Assembly: GCF_003412455.1 (NCBI RefSeq)
Contig: NZ_QTJU01000002.1
Span: forward strand, 62,001-126,000
DNA length: 64,000 nt
Direction: 5' to 3'
Source of the DNA: Deminuibacter soli
GTDB lineage: Bacteria > Bacteroidota > Bacteroidia > Chitinophagales > Chitinophagaceae
Shown: in pieces, positions 25,066 to 33,611 of the stretch
How positions within the stretch are numbered: position 1 is the stretch's first letter
How the letters are laid out: the number at the start of each line of letters is the position of its first letter
Position numbers and translations under genes: made by a program
Notes under the pieces: generated by a model
Seen by the model: the letters and a program-made list of their open reading frames with translations, nothing else
What the model was told of the DNA's origin: nothing
Database searches by the model: none

Positions 25066-28000
25066 ATGAAAAAACTGCTACTGCTGTTTTTGTTCTGCAC
25101 CTTATTGCTGCAGGGCATGGCCCAGCGACCAACTGCGAAAGGGAAAATTACCGGTGACGATGGCAAACCCCTTGCCGGCGCATCGGTTACTGTAAAAGGA
25201 ACCAACCGCTCTGCTGTTACAGACAGCACCGGCCAGTTTGAGGTCTCAACGGGCAACCAGGCCAACCCGGTACTGGTAATTACTTATATCGGATACGTTA
25301 GCCGCGAGTATGCGGTAAGCGGCACATCTGATGTCTCCATTCAACTTCAATCAGAAAACAAGGCGCTTAATGATGTAATTGTGGTGGGTTATGGTACCCA
25401 GCGCAAGCGCGATGTTACCGGCGCCACCAGTACCGTGAAGGCCGAAGAAATTTCCAAACGGCCGCTGGTAAGGGTTGAGCAGGCGCTGCAGGGCACCACT
25501 CCCGGTGTAAATGTGCAGAGCAACAGCGGCCAGCCAGGTACCGGTTTGAGCGTGCGTATCCGCGGCGCCAATTCCATTACCGGCAGCAACGACCCGCTGT
25601 ATGTGATTGATGGGTATATCGGCGGCAATATTGAATCGATCAGCCCGTCGGATATCGAATCGCTCGAAATCCTGAAAGATGCCTCGGCTACGGCTATTTA
25701 TGGTTCAAGGGGCTCAAACGGTGTGGTGCTTATCACTACCAAAAGCGGTAAGGATGGTAAAATGCGCGTAGATTTTAACCCCTGGTTCAGCAAATCGGAA
25801 ATACCCAAAAAGCTGAAGCTGATGGATGCCTACGATTTTGCCAACGCGGTAAATGCACAGTATGCCACCACCGGTCAGCCCGCAGGTTTTACCGATGACC
25901 AGCTGCGCCAGCTGAAAGCCACCGGCGGTACCGACTGGCAGGATGCCGTGCTGCGCAAACCCTGGGTACAGAACTACCAGCTGAGTGTATCGGGCGGCGC
26001 ACAGAATGTGCATTACCTGTTTTCGTTCAACCATCTTGATCAACCCGGTTTGCTGCTGAACCAGTATTACAAACGCACCACGCTGCGCGCCAATATTGAT
26101 GTGAAAGCGAATGACCGTCTCGATCTTAAATTCAATATCACCGCCTTGTTGCCCAATAGCCGCAACAACGGTTACCAGGGTGATATTACCGACCCATTTG
26201 CGCAGGCATTTCAATGGGACCCCACCACGCCTATCCGCGACAGCGCAGGCAATTATATCCTGAAATCTAAATTCGGCAGCAACCAGATAAACCCGGTAGC
26301 GCAGGCCAATAACCAGCTGGATGATAACAGCAGCACCGATGTTACAGGAACAGGCGTGCTGACTTACCGCATCTTAAAAGGACTTACGTTTACCTCGAAC
26401 AATACGTATGAGTTTAACAACGGTTACGGACAGTCAGTATTTGGTCCGCAAACCTCGCTGGGCCTTGTTGGTGCAGATTATGCCGAAACGCGCGCCAGCA
26501 AATCGCGCACCTTCCAGAACAGTAATTTCTTAACGTACCAGACCAGGTTTGGTGATCATGCGCTTACGGTGACTGCCTTGTATGAGCAACGCAAGTTTAC
26601 TTCCATGTCGTCGAATGCAAGGGCCGTAAACCTGTCGACCTATTCGCTGGGATACTACAATCTTGGTTTGGGTGCAACGCAGAAAACAACTTCGGGTTAT
26701 GTATCCGATGCATTACAATCGTATATGGGCAGGGTGAACTATTCGTATAAAGACCGGTACCTGTTAACAGCCAGTGTACGTTCAGACGGCTCATCACATC
26801 TTACCCAGAAATACAGCACTTTCCCCTCTGTGGCATTGGGCTGGAATGTAGCGCGTGAAAGCTTTATGGAAAAAGCGGGTTGGATCTCTGACTTAAAACT
26901 GCGCGCCAGTTATGGTGTAACCGGCAACCAGGCTGTTGCTGCCTATGCTACTATTCCGCAGATAAATTCAGGCACACAGGGTCCTAACCAAACACTGGGT
27001 TATTATTACGATGGATCAACACTTACCATTGCCACTTCACTGGGTGCGCCTGTTGCGCAAAGCCTGAAATGGGAAAACAACAAAGCAGTAGATCTTGGTC
27101 TGGATGCGGCCTTCTTCAAAGGCCGTCTTACCCTGGCAGTAGATGCGTATCATAAAAAAATCACCAACCTGCTGTATAATTACCAGGCACCTTTCTATTT
27201 GGGCGGCGATACCTATGCGCGTAACATCGGCAGCATGGAGAACAAGGGTATTGAGTTTGCCGTTGGCGGTACACCGGTGCAGGGCAGGAATTTTAAATGG
27301 ACCAGCAACCTGACTGTTTCTTTCAACCGCAACAAGGTGCTTAACCTTGGTGGGTTAGACAGTGTGGTGGTGAACAATATCGGTTCTGCACAAACGGGTG
27401 AAGCCATCCTGATTGCAGGCAAATCGCTCGGTGCGTTTTACGGTTACCAGTTCCAGGGCACCTGGAAAGCCAGCGAAGCAGCTGAAGCCGCTTTGTTTGG
27501 TATGAAACCCGGTGATTCAAAATATACTGATGTAAACGGTGACCATAAATATACCAGCGCCGATTTAATGAACATCGGTAATGGTACGCCCAAGTACTCG
27601 TTCGGATTTATCAACGACTTTACCTATGGCAATTTCACGCTGAGTGTAATGTTCCAGGGAACACACGGCAACCAGATTTATTCCGGCACCTTCCCGTATA
27701 CATTCGGCGGACTGGGTGATGCGCGCAATGCCACCAACCAGGACATCATGAACGTATACACAGCGAAGAACGAAACCAATATACCCACGTTTGCCACGAG
27801 CAGCCAGAACTCTATCAACAGCAGCCGTTATGTATATGATGCCAGTTATGTAAAACTCAAAAACCTGCTGATCTCGTACCACCTGCCCGAGCAGCTGGTG
27901 AAACAAATAAAAATGCGTAACGTGGAAATATATGTAAGCGGCCAGAACCTGTTTACCATTACGCATTACCCGGGTTACGACCCTGAAGTATCCAACGCCA

Positions 28001-28095
28001 ATTACGGCCAGTATCCTGCCATTACGCAGGGGCTGGAGACAGGCGTTATTCCTAACCCCAGAACCTATACCATTGGATTGCGTGCAGGTTTTTAA
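25066..28095 (+). CDS. susC: SusC/RagA TonB-dependent transporter of the second PUL
   Basis: TonB-dependent transporter, 1009 aa from ATG 25066 (MKKLLLLFLFCTLLLQGMAQ signal). The N-terminal regulatory domain (AKGKITGDDGKPLAGASVTV), SusC signature (LNDVIVVGYGTQRKRDVTGA), plug (VRIRGANSITGSNDPLYVID, LKDASATAIYGSRGSNGVVL) and barrel ending in PRTYTIGLRAGF are canonical. It should import oligosaccharides produced by the GH99-like, GH92, GH3 and GH95 enzymes encoded downstream. It is preceded by SARP-box-like repeats and followed after 47 bp by susD. It is not close in sequence to the SusC at 16.9-20.1 kb, so the two PULs did not arise by recent duplication. Confidence 0.97.
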   Translation: MKKLLLLFLFCTLLLQGMAQRPTAKGKITGDDGKPLAGASVTVKGTNRSAVTDSTGQFEVSTGNQANPVLVITYIGYVSREYAVSGTSDVSIQLQSENKALNDVIVVGYGTQRKRDVTGATSTVKAEEISKRPLVRVEQALQGTTPGVNVQSNSGQPGTGLSVRIRGANSITGSNDPLYVIDGYIGGNIESISPSDIESLEILKDASATAIYGSRGSNGVVLITTKSGKDGKMRVDFNPWFSKSEIPKKLKLMDAYDFANAVNAQYATTGQPAGFTDDQLRQLKATGGTDWQDAVLRKPWVQNYQLSVSGGAQNVHYLFSFNHLDQPGLLLNQYYKRTTLRANIDVKANDRLDLKFNITALLPNSRNNGYQGDITDPFAQAFQWDPTTPIRDSAGNYILKSKFGSNQINPVAQANNQLDDNSSTDVTGTGVLTYRILKGLTFTSNNTYEFNNGYGQSVFGPQTSLGLVGADYAETRASKSRTFQNSNFLTYQTRFGDHALTVTALYEQRKFTSMSSNARAVNLSTYSLGYYNLGLGATQKTTSGYVSDALQSYMGRVNYSYKDRYLLTASVRSDGSSHLTQKYSTFPSVALGWNVARESFMEKAGWISDLKLRASYGVTGNQAVAAYATIPQINSGTQGPNQTLGYYYDGSTLTIATSLGAPVAQSLKWENNKAVDLGLDAAFFKGRLTLAVDAYHKKITNLLYNYQAPFYLGGDTYARNIGSMENKGIEFAVGGTPVQGRNFKWTSNLTVSFNRNKVLNLGGLDSVVVNNIGSAQTGEAILIAGKSLGAFYGYQFQGTWKASEAAEAALFGMKPGDSKYTDVNGDHKYTSADLMNIGNGTPKYSFGFINDFTYGNFTLSVMFQGTHGNQIYSGTFPYTFGGLGDARNATNQDIMNVYTAKNETNIPTFATSSQNSINSSRYVYDASYVKLKNLLISYHLPEQLVKQIKMRNVEIYVSGQNLFTITHYPGYDPEVSNANYGQYPAITQGLETGVIPNPRTYTIGLRAGF

Positions 28096-28142
28096 CCAGC
28101 TGCATACGGTAACAGATTGATTGTATCATAAATAATAAAGCC

Positions 28143-29687
28143 ATGCGCTCAACATATTTTATTTCCATTACCTGTTCGGTTGTGCTGGCCATTACAGGCT
28201 GCCAGAAACTGGACGAAGATCCCAAGGCAAGTTTAACACCGGTTACGTATTTTAAAACGCAGAGCGACCTGGATGCTGCGCTGGCCGGGGTTTACGAACA
28301 ATATTCCTTTGACGGGGCCTACGGTTTCACCAGCCGTATGACATCTTATTTCGGTTCGGATGATTTAACAACCGACCCGGGTTTGAACAAGGCAGACATG
28401 CGTGACTTTGACCGCCTGAATGGTGGCAGCGCCAACAACAATATGGTTGCACAATGGCAGGGGCCGTGGAAGGCGATTTACCAGGCCAATAACGTACTGG
28501 CCAACTATGAAAAAGTAAGTACGGGTGATGAACAGAAACGCCAGGCCGCAGGGCAGGCGCTGTTTTTACGTGCATGGGGCTATTATAACCTGGTGCGTAC
28601 CTTTGGCCCGGTGCCGCTGATTACAACACCTATTAGTGCAGATGCACGCCCGCCAAGGGATTCAGTAAGCAAGATCTATGCTTCCATTATCAGTGATCTG
28701 CAAACAGCAAAAAGCTGGCTGCCCGAATCGTTCAGCGGGCAGCCCGGTAAAGCCAACCAGTTTGCCGCACGCGCCATGCTGGCCGATGTATACCTTACCA
28801 TGACAGGCTGGCCTTTAAACCAGAGCAATTATTATGCTTCGGCAGCTGCGGAAGCCGATACAGTGATACGCTCCGGCAAATTCAACCTGAGTACACCCTA
28901 TGCACAGGTATTCACCACCAACAATACACCGGAATCTATTTTTGCCTTACAGTTCAATGTTAGCGGAGGCTTGCCGCAGCGCAGTTTCGGCTCATCATCT
29001 GTACCGCTGGATGAAATAGCGCTCGACGGCTCAGGCGGTTGGGATGATTACTACCCGGAGATTAATTTTTACCTCAACGCACCCAAATGCTCCCGCACAG
29101 ACGCAACATTTTATACCACTATCAAACTGTTGCAAAGCGATAACACCTATAAGCTGGTTCCCTGGAATTCAAGTGAAACACATGCAGGGCATCCTTACTT
29201 TAAAAAGTTCAGATCTGGCCTGAATGGGGATGGTGTGAAAGAAACAGAAACCACCATTCAATCCATCAATCCCAGCACCAACAAGGCTTTGGACATTATC
29301 CGTTACCCGCAGGTATTACTGGATTACGCAGAAGCAGTCGCCATGTCGGGCAACGGCCCAACCGGCGATGCCTATGCTGCCATTAACCAGGTGCGCCAGC
29401 GTGCAGGCTTACCGGCATTAACCGGCGGGCTGGATAAAACAGCTTTCCGTGATTCGGTGGTATATGAAAGAGCGTATGAATTTGCGGGTGAGTTTGGCAT
29501 TCGCTGGTTTGATATTGTTCGCCTGCAATTGTTGCCACAGGTGATAGCAGCCAGAAGTCCGCTGGAAAACCAGATACCCGGCACCACGAGTGGCAGTCCC
29601 ACCGTGTTGCAGCAGAAATACCTGTCGCCCATACCGTTTAACGAAATGCTGCGCAACCCGCAGTGGGCGCAGAACACAGGCTATTAA
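28143..29687 (+). CDS. susD: SusD/RagB lipoprotein of the second PUL
   Basis: Surface glycan-binding lipoprotein, 514 aa, of usual SusD length. The signal MRSTYFISITCSVVLAITGC ends in a lipidated Cys followed by QKLDEDPKA. Helical repeats include RQAAGQALFLRAWGYYNLVR (with FGPVPLIT) and the C-terminal signature IRYPQVLLDYAEAVAMSGNG with VYERAYEFAGEFGIRWFDIV. It is paired with the SusC just upstream and followed after 23 bp by the GH99-like gene, which indicates one operon. Confidence 0.96.
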   Translation: MRSTYFISITCSVVLAITGCQKLDEDPKASLTPVTYFKTQSDLDAALAGVYEQYSFDGAYGFTSRMTSYFGSDDLTTDPGLNKADMRDFDRLNGGSANNNMVAQWQGPWKAIYQANNVLANYEKVSTGDEQKRQAAGQALFLRAWGYYNLVRTFGPVPLITTPISADARPPRDSVSKIYASIISDLQTAKSWLPESFSGQPGKANQFAARAMLADVYLTMTGWPLNQSNYYASAAAEADTVIRSGKFNLSTPYAQVFTTNNTPESIFALQFNVSGGLPQRSFGSSSVPLDEIALDGSGGWDDYYPEINFYLNAPKCSRTDATFYTTIKLLQSDNTYKLVPWNSSETHAGHPYFKKFRSGLNGDGVKETETTIQSINPSTNKALDIIRYPQVLLDYAEAVAMSGNGPTGDAYAAINQVRQRAGLPALTGGLDKTAFRDSVVYERAYEFAGEFGIRWFDIVRLQLLPQVIAARSPLENQIPGTTSGSPTVLQQKYLSPIPFNEMLRNPQWAQNTGY

Positions 29688-29710
29688 ACTTTTCAATTTT
29701 CAGCATCTAC

Positions 29711-30991
29711 ATGAAACAAGGCAAATGGAAGCTCACAGCGTTGGCGTTATGCGCCACGCTGCTGGCTTCAGCACAGGTAAAACACAGCAGCGAAACATTG
29801 TATCCCACCTATAAAGGGCTTGTGATGGCCGGCTACCAGGGCTGGTTCAGGGCAGCGGGCGATGCATCGGGATCAACCCACTATGTATATGGTGATGAAC
29901 ACCGCAGCGGTATTGATGTATGGCCCGATGTAAGCGAGTATGAAAAAACATACGCCACCACTTTTACACAACAGGATGGCAAACCTGCACGCTTTTTCAG
30001 CTCGTACGATAAAAGCACGGTAGACCTGCATTTTAAATGGATGCAGCAATATGGTGTGGATGGTGTTTTTATGCAGCGCTTTTTCGATAACACACGGGAA
30101 GGCAGCAGGGGAAAGCAGGAATCGTCTGTGATACTGCAGAACGCAATGGATGCAGCTTCCAAATACAAACGCGCTATTGCGGTGATGTACGATTTATCGG
30201 GCCTGCATGCAAAAGGTGAGGACTGCTCTGCGATTATGGAAGACTGGAAATACCTGGTAGACCAGCTGAAAGTAACCAGCCGTGCCAATAACACCTACCT
30301 GCAGGAAAACGGCAAACCTGTTGTGGCTATCTGGGGTATTGGCTTCCCTGACAGGCCGTATGATATCCGCAACATAGGACTGGAGCGGCTGATAGACTTC
30401 CTGCACAACGACCCTGTATACGGGCATTGCACCGTACTGCTCGGCGTACCCAACAGCTGGCGCGAACTGAATGCAGACTGCATACACGATCCCTACCTGC
30501 ATGGCATTATTAAACAGGCCGATATTATACTGCCGTGGAGCGTGCAGCGCTTTTCACCCTTACTGCACAACGATATGGACCGGTTTCGCGATCAGTTGAT
30601 CGCTGATATGGATTGGTGCAGGCAAAACAAGATACAGTATGTGCCTTGTGTGTATCCCGGCTTCAGCTGGCATAACCTGAGCATGCACGAATTTCCTGAT
30701 GATATAAAACCTGTAGGTTCCATACCCAGGCAGCGTGGCCGGTTTTACTGGCAAATGCTCAGCACCGCGATACAATCAGGTGCTGAAATGTTGTATGTAG
30801 CCATGTTTGATGAAGTAAATGAAGGCACGGCCATTTTTAAATGCAGCGATAACCCGCCGCAGGGAAAAGAGGTGTCGTTTTTATCTATGGAAGGTGTGCC
30901 CAATGATTTATACCTGAAACTCACCGGCGAGGCGGCAAAAATGCTGCGCAGGGAAAAACCGCTGCAGCTGAATTTCCCTGCTAAGTTATAG
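29711..30991 (+). CDS. GH99-like (GH71/99-type) secreted glycosidase
   Basis: Secreted 426-aa protein starting at ATG 29711 (MKQGKWKLTALALCATLLAS signal). The barrel contains GLVMAGYQGWF, STVDLHFKWMQQYGVDGVFM, AIAVMYDLSG and YVPCVYPGFSW. Near the C-terminus MFDEVNEGTAIF matches the GH99 pattern NEWHEGTQIE, placing Glu368 and Glu371 at the 3-residue spacing of the two catalytic glutamates of endo-alpha-mannosidases. The family is often labelled xylosidase/arabinosidase or DUF in databases. Next to a GH92 alpha-mannosidase, an endo- or exo-acting mannosidase role is reasonable but unproven. The gap to the next gene holds an ACAAAG repeat. Confidence 0.75.
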   Translation: MKQGKWKLTALALCATLLASAQVKHSSETLYPTYKGLVMAGYQGWFRAAGDASGSTHYVYGDEHRSGIDVWPDVSEYEKTYATTFTQQDGKPARFFSSYDKSTVDLHFKWMQQYGVDGVFMQRFFDNTREGSRGKQESSVILQNAMDAASKYKRAIAVMYDLSGLHAKGEDCSAIMEDWKYLVDQLKVTSRANNTYLQENGKPVVAIWGIGFPDRPYDIRNIGLERLIDFLHNDPVYGHCTVLLGVPNSWRELNADCIHDPYLHGIIKQADIILPWSVQRFSPLLHNDMDRFRDQLIADMDWCRQNKIQYVPCVYPGFSWHNLSMHEFPDDIKPVGSIPRQRGRFYWQMLSTAIQSGAEMLYVAMFDEVNEGTAIFKCSDNPPQGKEVSFLSMEGVPNDLYLKLTGEAAKMLRREKPLQLNFPAKL

Positions 30992-31080
30992 CGTTACTGA
31001 TTGTTTGTTGCAGTTGCGCGTGCTGCGTATTACATTGTGAAGCGAACGGCATATGATGTGGGTTGGCTGGGAAAGATATT

Positions 31081-31156
31081 TTTTACCACAAAGTAGCGCA
31101 AAGGGAAAACTCACAAAGAACACAAAGAGGTTGCTTAACTAAATGATGTTGCCGAG
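31081..31156 (+). repeat. ACAAAG-family dispersed repeat, full copy
   Basis: TTTTACCACAAAGTAGCGCA, then AAGGGAAAACTCACAAAGAACACAAAGAGG, ending TTAACTAAATGATGTTG. The tail ends about 25 bp before the GH92 start codon. Confidence 0.65.
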
Positions 31157-31180
31157 ATCGTATTGATAAATGCATTATTC

Positions 31181-33433
31181 ATGAGAAACAAATTGAAAAC
31201 ATTCCCCGGCCTGGTCGCATTACTGATGATGGCTGGCAGCATGCAACAGGTGCATGCGAATGATACGCTGACAGCCAAACACAATACCGATTACATTGAT
31301 CCTACCATTGGTAATATGGGGCAATTGTTAGAGCCTACCAGGCCAACGGTGCACCTGCCTAATCAAATGATCCGTTTTACGCCGCAGCGCCGCGATTATA
31401 TGGACGACCAGATCTCCAGCTTCCCGCTCACCGTGGTATCGCACAGGCTGGGGCAGGTGTTTGCCATAAAACCAACCATTGACGCGGTAACACCGGGTGC
31501 ATGGAAAAAGCGCATGACGTATGATCATGGTCTTGAAATAAACAAACCCTGGTATTATTCTACCTATCTAATTGACGACGGTATCACCGTTGAATTTACT
31601 GCTGCAAAAAAAGCAGGCATGTTCCGTTTCAGTTTTCCTGAAGCGGCACAGAAATCATTACTGTTTGGTGCATACAATGGCGGTGAATCATCCTGGAATT
31701 TTGCAGATGGTAAGGTGGTTACCGGTATGGAAACCTGGCACGATGATGTAAAGATTTATGTGTACGGCGTATTGAGCACCGCAGGTGAACCGGGTATCAT
31801 ACAGAACGCGCAGCCGCAACCGGGTAACCACATCAGCGGTACCGGCAGCAAGGCGTACATCAGTTTCCCGGCAGGCACAAAAGCAATAACGCTTAGTTAT
31901 GCCATCAGCTTTATCAGCGCAGAACAGGCAAAGAAGAACTTTGCAGAGATCAATGGTAAAAGTTTTGCAGCAGTTGAAGCGAATGGCAAGCAGGCATGGG
32001 ACAATATTATGGACCAGATAGCCGTAGAGGGCGGTACCGATGTACAAAAGCGCGCTTTTTACACGGCCTTGTACCGTTGCCATGAGCGCATGACCGATAT
32101 TACCGAAGACGGGGCCTATTACAGCGGCTACGATAAAAAGATACACAACGACAAAAGAACTTTTTATGTAGATGACTGGTCGTGGGATACTTACCTGGCC
32201 CTGCACCCGCTGCGTATGATACTGCATCCTGCGCAGGAAGAAGATATGCTGCAATCATACGTGAACATGTATGCGCAAAGCGGCTGGATGCCTACGTTCC
32301 CGGTGTTGTTTGGTGACCATGCCTGTATGAATGGTTTTCATTCATCTATCGTATTCCTTGATGCCTACCGCAAAGGGCTGCGCAATTTTGATACACAGAA
32401 AGCATTTGAAGGCATGAAGAAAAATGCAACAGATGCCACGCTGCTGCCCTGGCGCAATGGTGAAAAAACTGTGCTGGACGATTATTATCATACCCATGGT
32501 TATTTTCCTGCCTTGCCGCCGGGTGCTAAAGAAACAGTTCCGGAAGTGCACCCGTTTGAGAAAAGACAGGCTGTTGCGGTAACACTTGGTGCAGCATATG
32601 ACGACTGGGCTTTGTCACAGATGGCCGGTGAACTGGGCAAAAAAGCTGACGCTGCTACCTTTGCGCCAAGGGGCGAAAATTACCGCAACCTGTGGAATGC
32701 AGAACGGCAGTTTTTTCTGCCAAAAGATGACCAGGGTAACTGGATTAATATTGATCCTGCAATTGACGGCGGTATGGGCGGCCGTGAATACTACGATGAA
32801 AACAATGGCTGGACGTACCTGTGGCAGGTGCAGCAGAATATCCCTGGTCTTATAGATCTCATGGGTGGCAAGCAGGCTTTTGAAAAACGGCTTGACCAGT
32901 TGTACCGCGAACAACTCGGCATGTCTAAATATGCATTCTGGAACAAGTTTCCTGATGCAACCGGGTTGGTGGGACAATACTCTATGGGTAATGAGCCAAG
33001 CTTTCATATTCCTTATCTCTACAACTTTACCGATGCGCCCTGGAAAACACAACAGCGCGTACGCTTTTTGCTGGATGTGTGGTTCAGGGATAATATTTTC
33101 AGCATACCCGGTGATGAAGATGGTGGTGGCATGTCGGCCTTTGTAGTGTTTTCTTCCATGGGCTTTTACCCGGTAACACCCGGCTTGCCTGCATATACCA
33201 TCGGCAGCCCGCTGTTTAAAAAGATTACGATTCACCAGCCTGGCGGCCGCGATTTTGTAGTGAATGCACATGATTGTTCCAATACCAACAAATACATTCA
33301 GCGTGCTGCTATTAACGGTAAGGCGCTGAACACGCCGTGGTTTACCCATCAGCAGCTTACCAGTGGGGCCACGGTGGATTTGTGGATGGGGGATAAGCCG
33401 AATAAGGCGTGGGGGAAGGGGAATGGTGAGTAG
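31181..33433 (+). CDS. GH92 alpha-mannosidase
   Basis: Secreted calcium-dependent exo-alpha-mannosidase, 750 aa from ATG 31181. The signal peptide ends near VHAND. The N-terminal beta-sandwich begins with the family hallmark YIDPTIGNMGQLLEPTRPTV. The catalytic toroid carries GNEPSFHIPYLYNF with Glu605, the equivalent of the GH92 general acid, and PGDEDGGGMSAFVVFSSMGF with Asp645 and Asp647, the equivalents of the base pair of aspartates. DDWSWDTYLALHPL and GDHACMNGFHSSI are also typical. GH92 enzymes invert and trim alpha-1,2, -1,3, -1,4 or -1,6 mannosides; the linkage cannot be told here. It is the strongest indication that the second PUL handles a mannose-containing glycan. Confidence 0.95.
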   Translation: MRNKLKTFPGLVALLMMAGSMQQVHANDTLTAKHNTDYIDPTIGNMGQLLEPTRPTVHLPNQMIRFTPQRRDYMDDQISSFPLTVVSHRLGQVFAIKPTIDAVTPGAWKKRMTYDHGLEINKPWYYSTYLIDDGITVEFTAAKKAGMFRFSFPEAAQKSLLFGAYNGGESSWNFADGKVVTGMETWHDDVKIYVYGVLSTAGEPGIIQNAQPQPGNHISGTGSKAYISFPAGTKAITLSYAISFISAEQAKKNFAEINGKSFAAVEANGKQAWDNIMDQIAVEGGTDVQKRAFYTALYRCHERMTDITEDGAYYSGYDKKIHNDKRTFYVDDWSWDTYLALHPLRMILHPAQEEDMLQSYVNMYAQSGWMPTFPVLFGDHACMNGFHSSIVFLDAYRKGLRNFDTQKAFEGMKKNATDATLLPWRNGEKTVLDDYYHTHGYFPALPPGAKETVPEVHPFEKRQAVAVTLGAAYDDWALSQMAGELGKKADAATFAPRGENYRNLWNAERQFFLPKDDQGNWINIDPAIDGGMGGREYYDENNGWTYLWQVQQNIPGLIDLMGGKQAFEKRLDQLYREQLGMSKYAFWNKFPDATGLVGQYSMGNEPSFHIPYLYNFTDAPWKTQQRVRFLLDVWFRDNIFSIPGDEDGGGMSAFVVFSSMGFYPVTPGLPAYTIGSPLFKKITIHQPGGRDFVVNAHDCSNTNKYIQRAAINGKALNTPWFTHQQLTSGATVDLWMGDKPNKAWGKGNGE

Positions 33434-33513
33434 TGAGGGTGGATCACTGGTGAATAGGCAATAGTGAATAAACTTAGCGATGAAGCGGTGGCTGTGAGGA
33501 CACAGCCACTGGC
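33424..33513 (+). repeat. REP-like hairpin repeat
   Basis: Starts at the GH92 stop codon with TGAGTAGTGAGG, then GGTGAATAGGCAATAGTGAA, TAAACTTAGCGATGAAGCG and the hairpin 33488-33509: GTGGCTGTG, loop AGGA, CACAGCCAC, a perfect 9-bp stem. The stem bases differ from the 24.8 kb copies while the loop is identical. Confidence 0.75.
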
Positions 33514-33525
33514 ATAATAAACAGC

Positions 33526-33593
33526 ATTGAACATTTGAACGATTGAACAATTGAACCAAGATTGCGCATTTGAACGATTTGAACATTTGAACT
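33526..33593 (+). repeat. TTGAAC short direct repeats
   Basis: Eight TTGAAC hexamers at roughly 8-14 bp spacing (for example ATTTGAACGATTGAACAATTG) fill the gap before the GH3 gene. Function unknown; such arrays may evolve by slippage. Confidence 0.6.
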
Positions 33594-33611
33594 TAATTAA
33601 ACGAAGCCATT

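Noticed and set aside
32615-33586. 323-codon minus-strand frame
   Set aside because: It is antisense to the GH92 gene and runs into the repeat region; no family resemblance.
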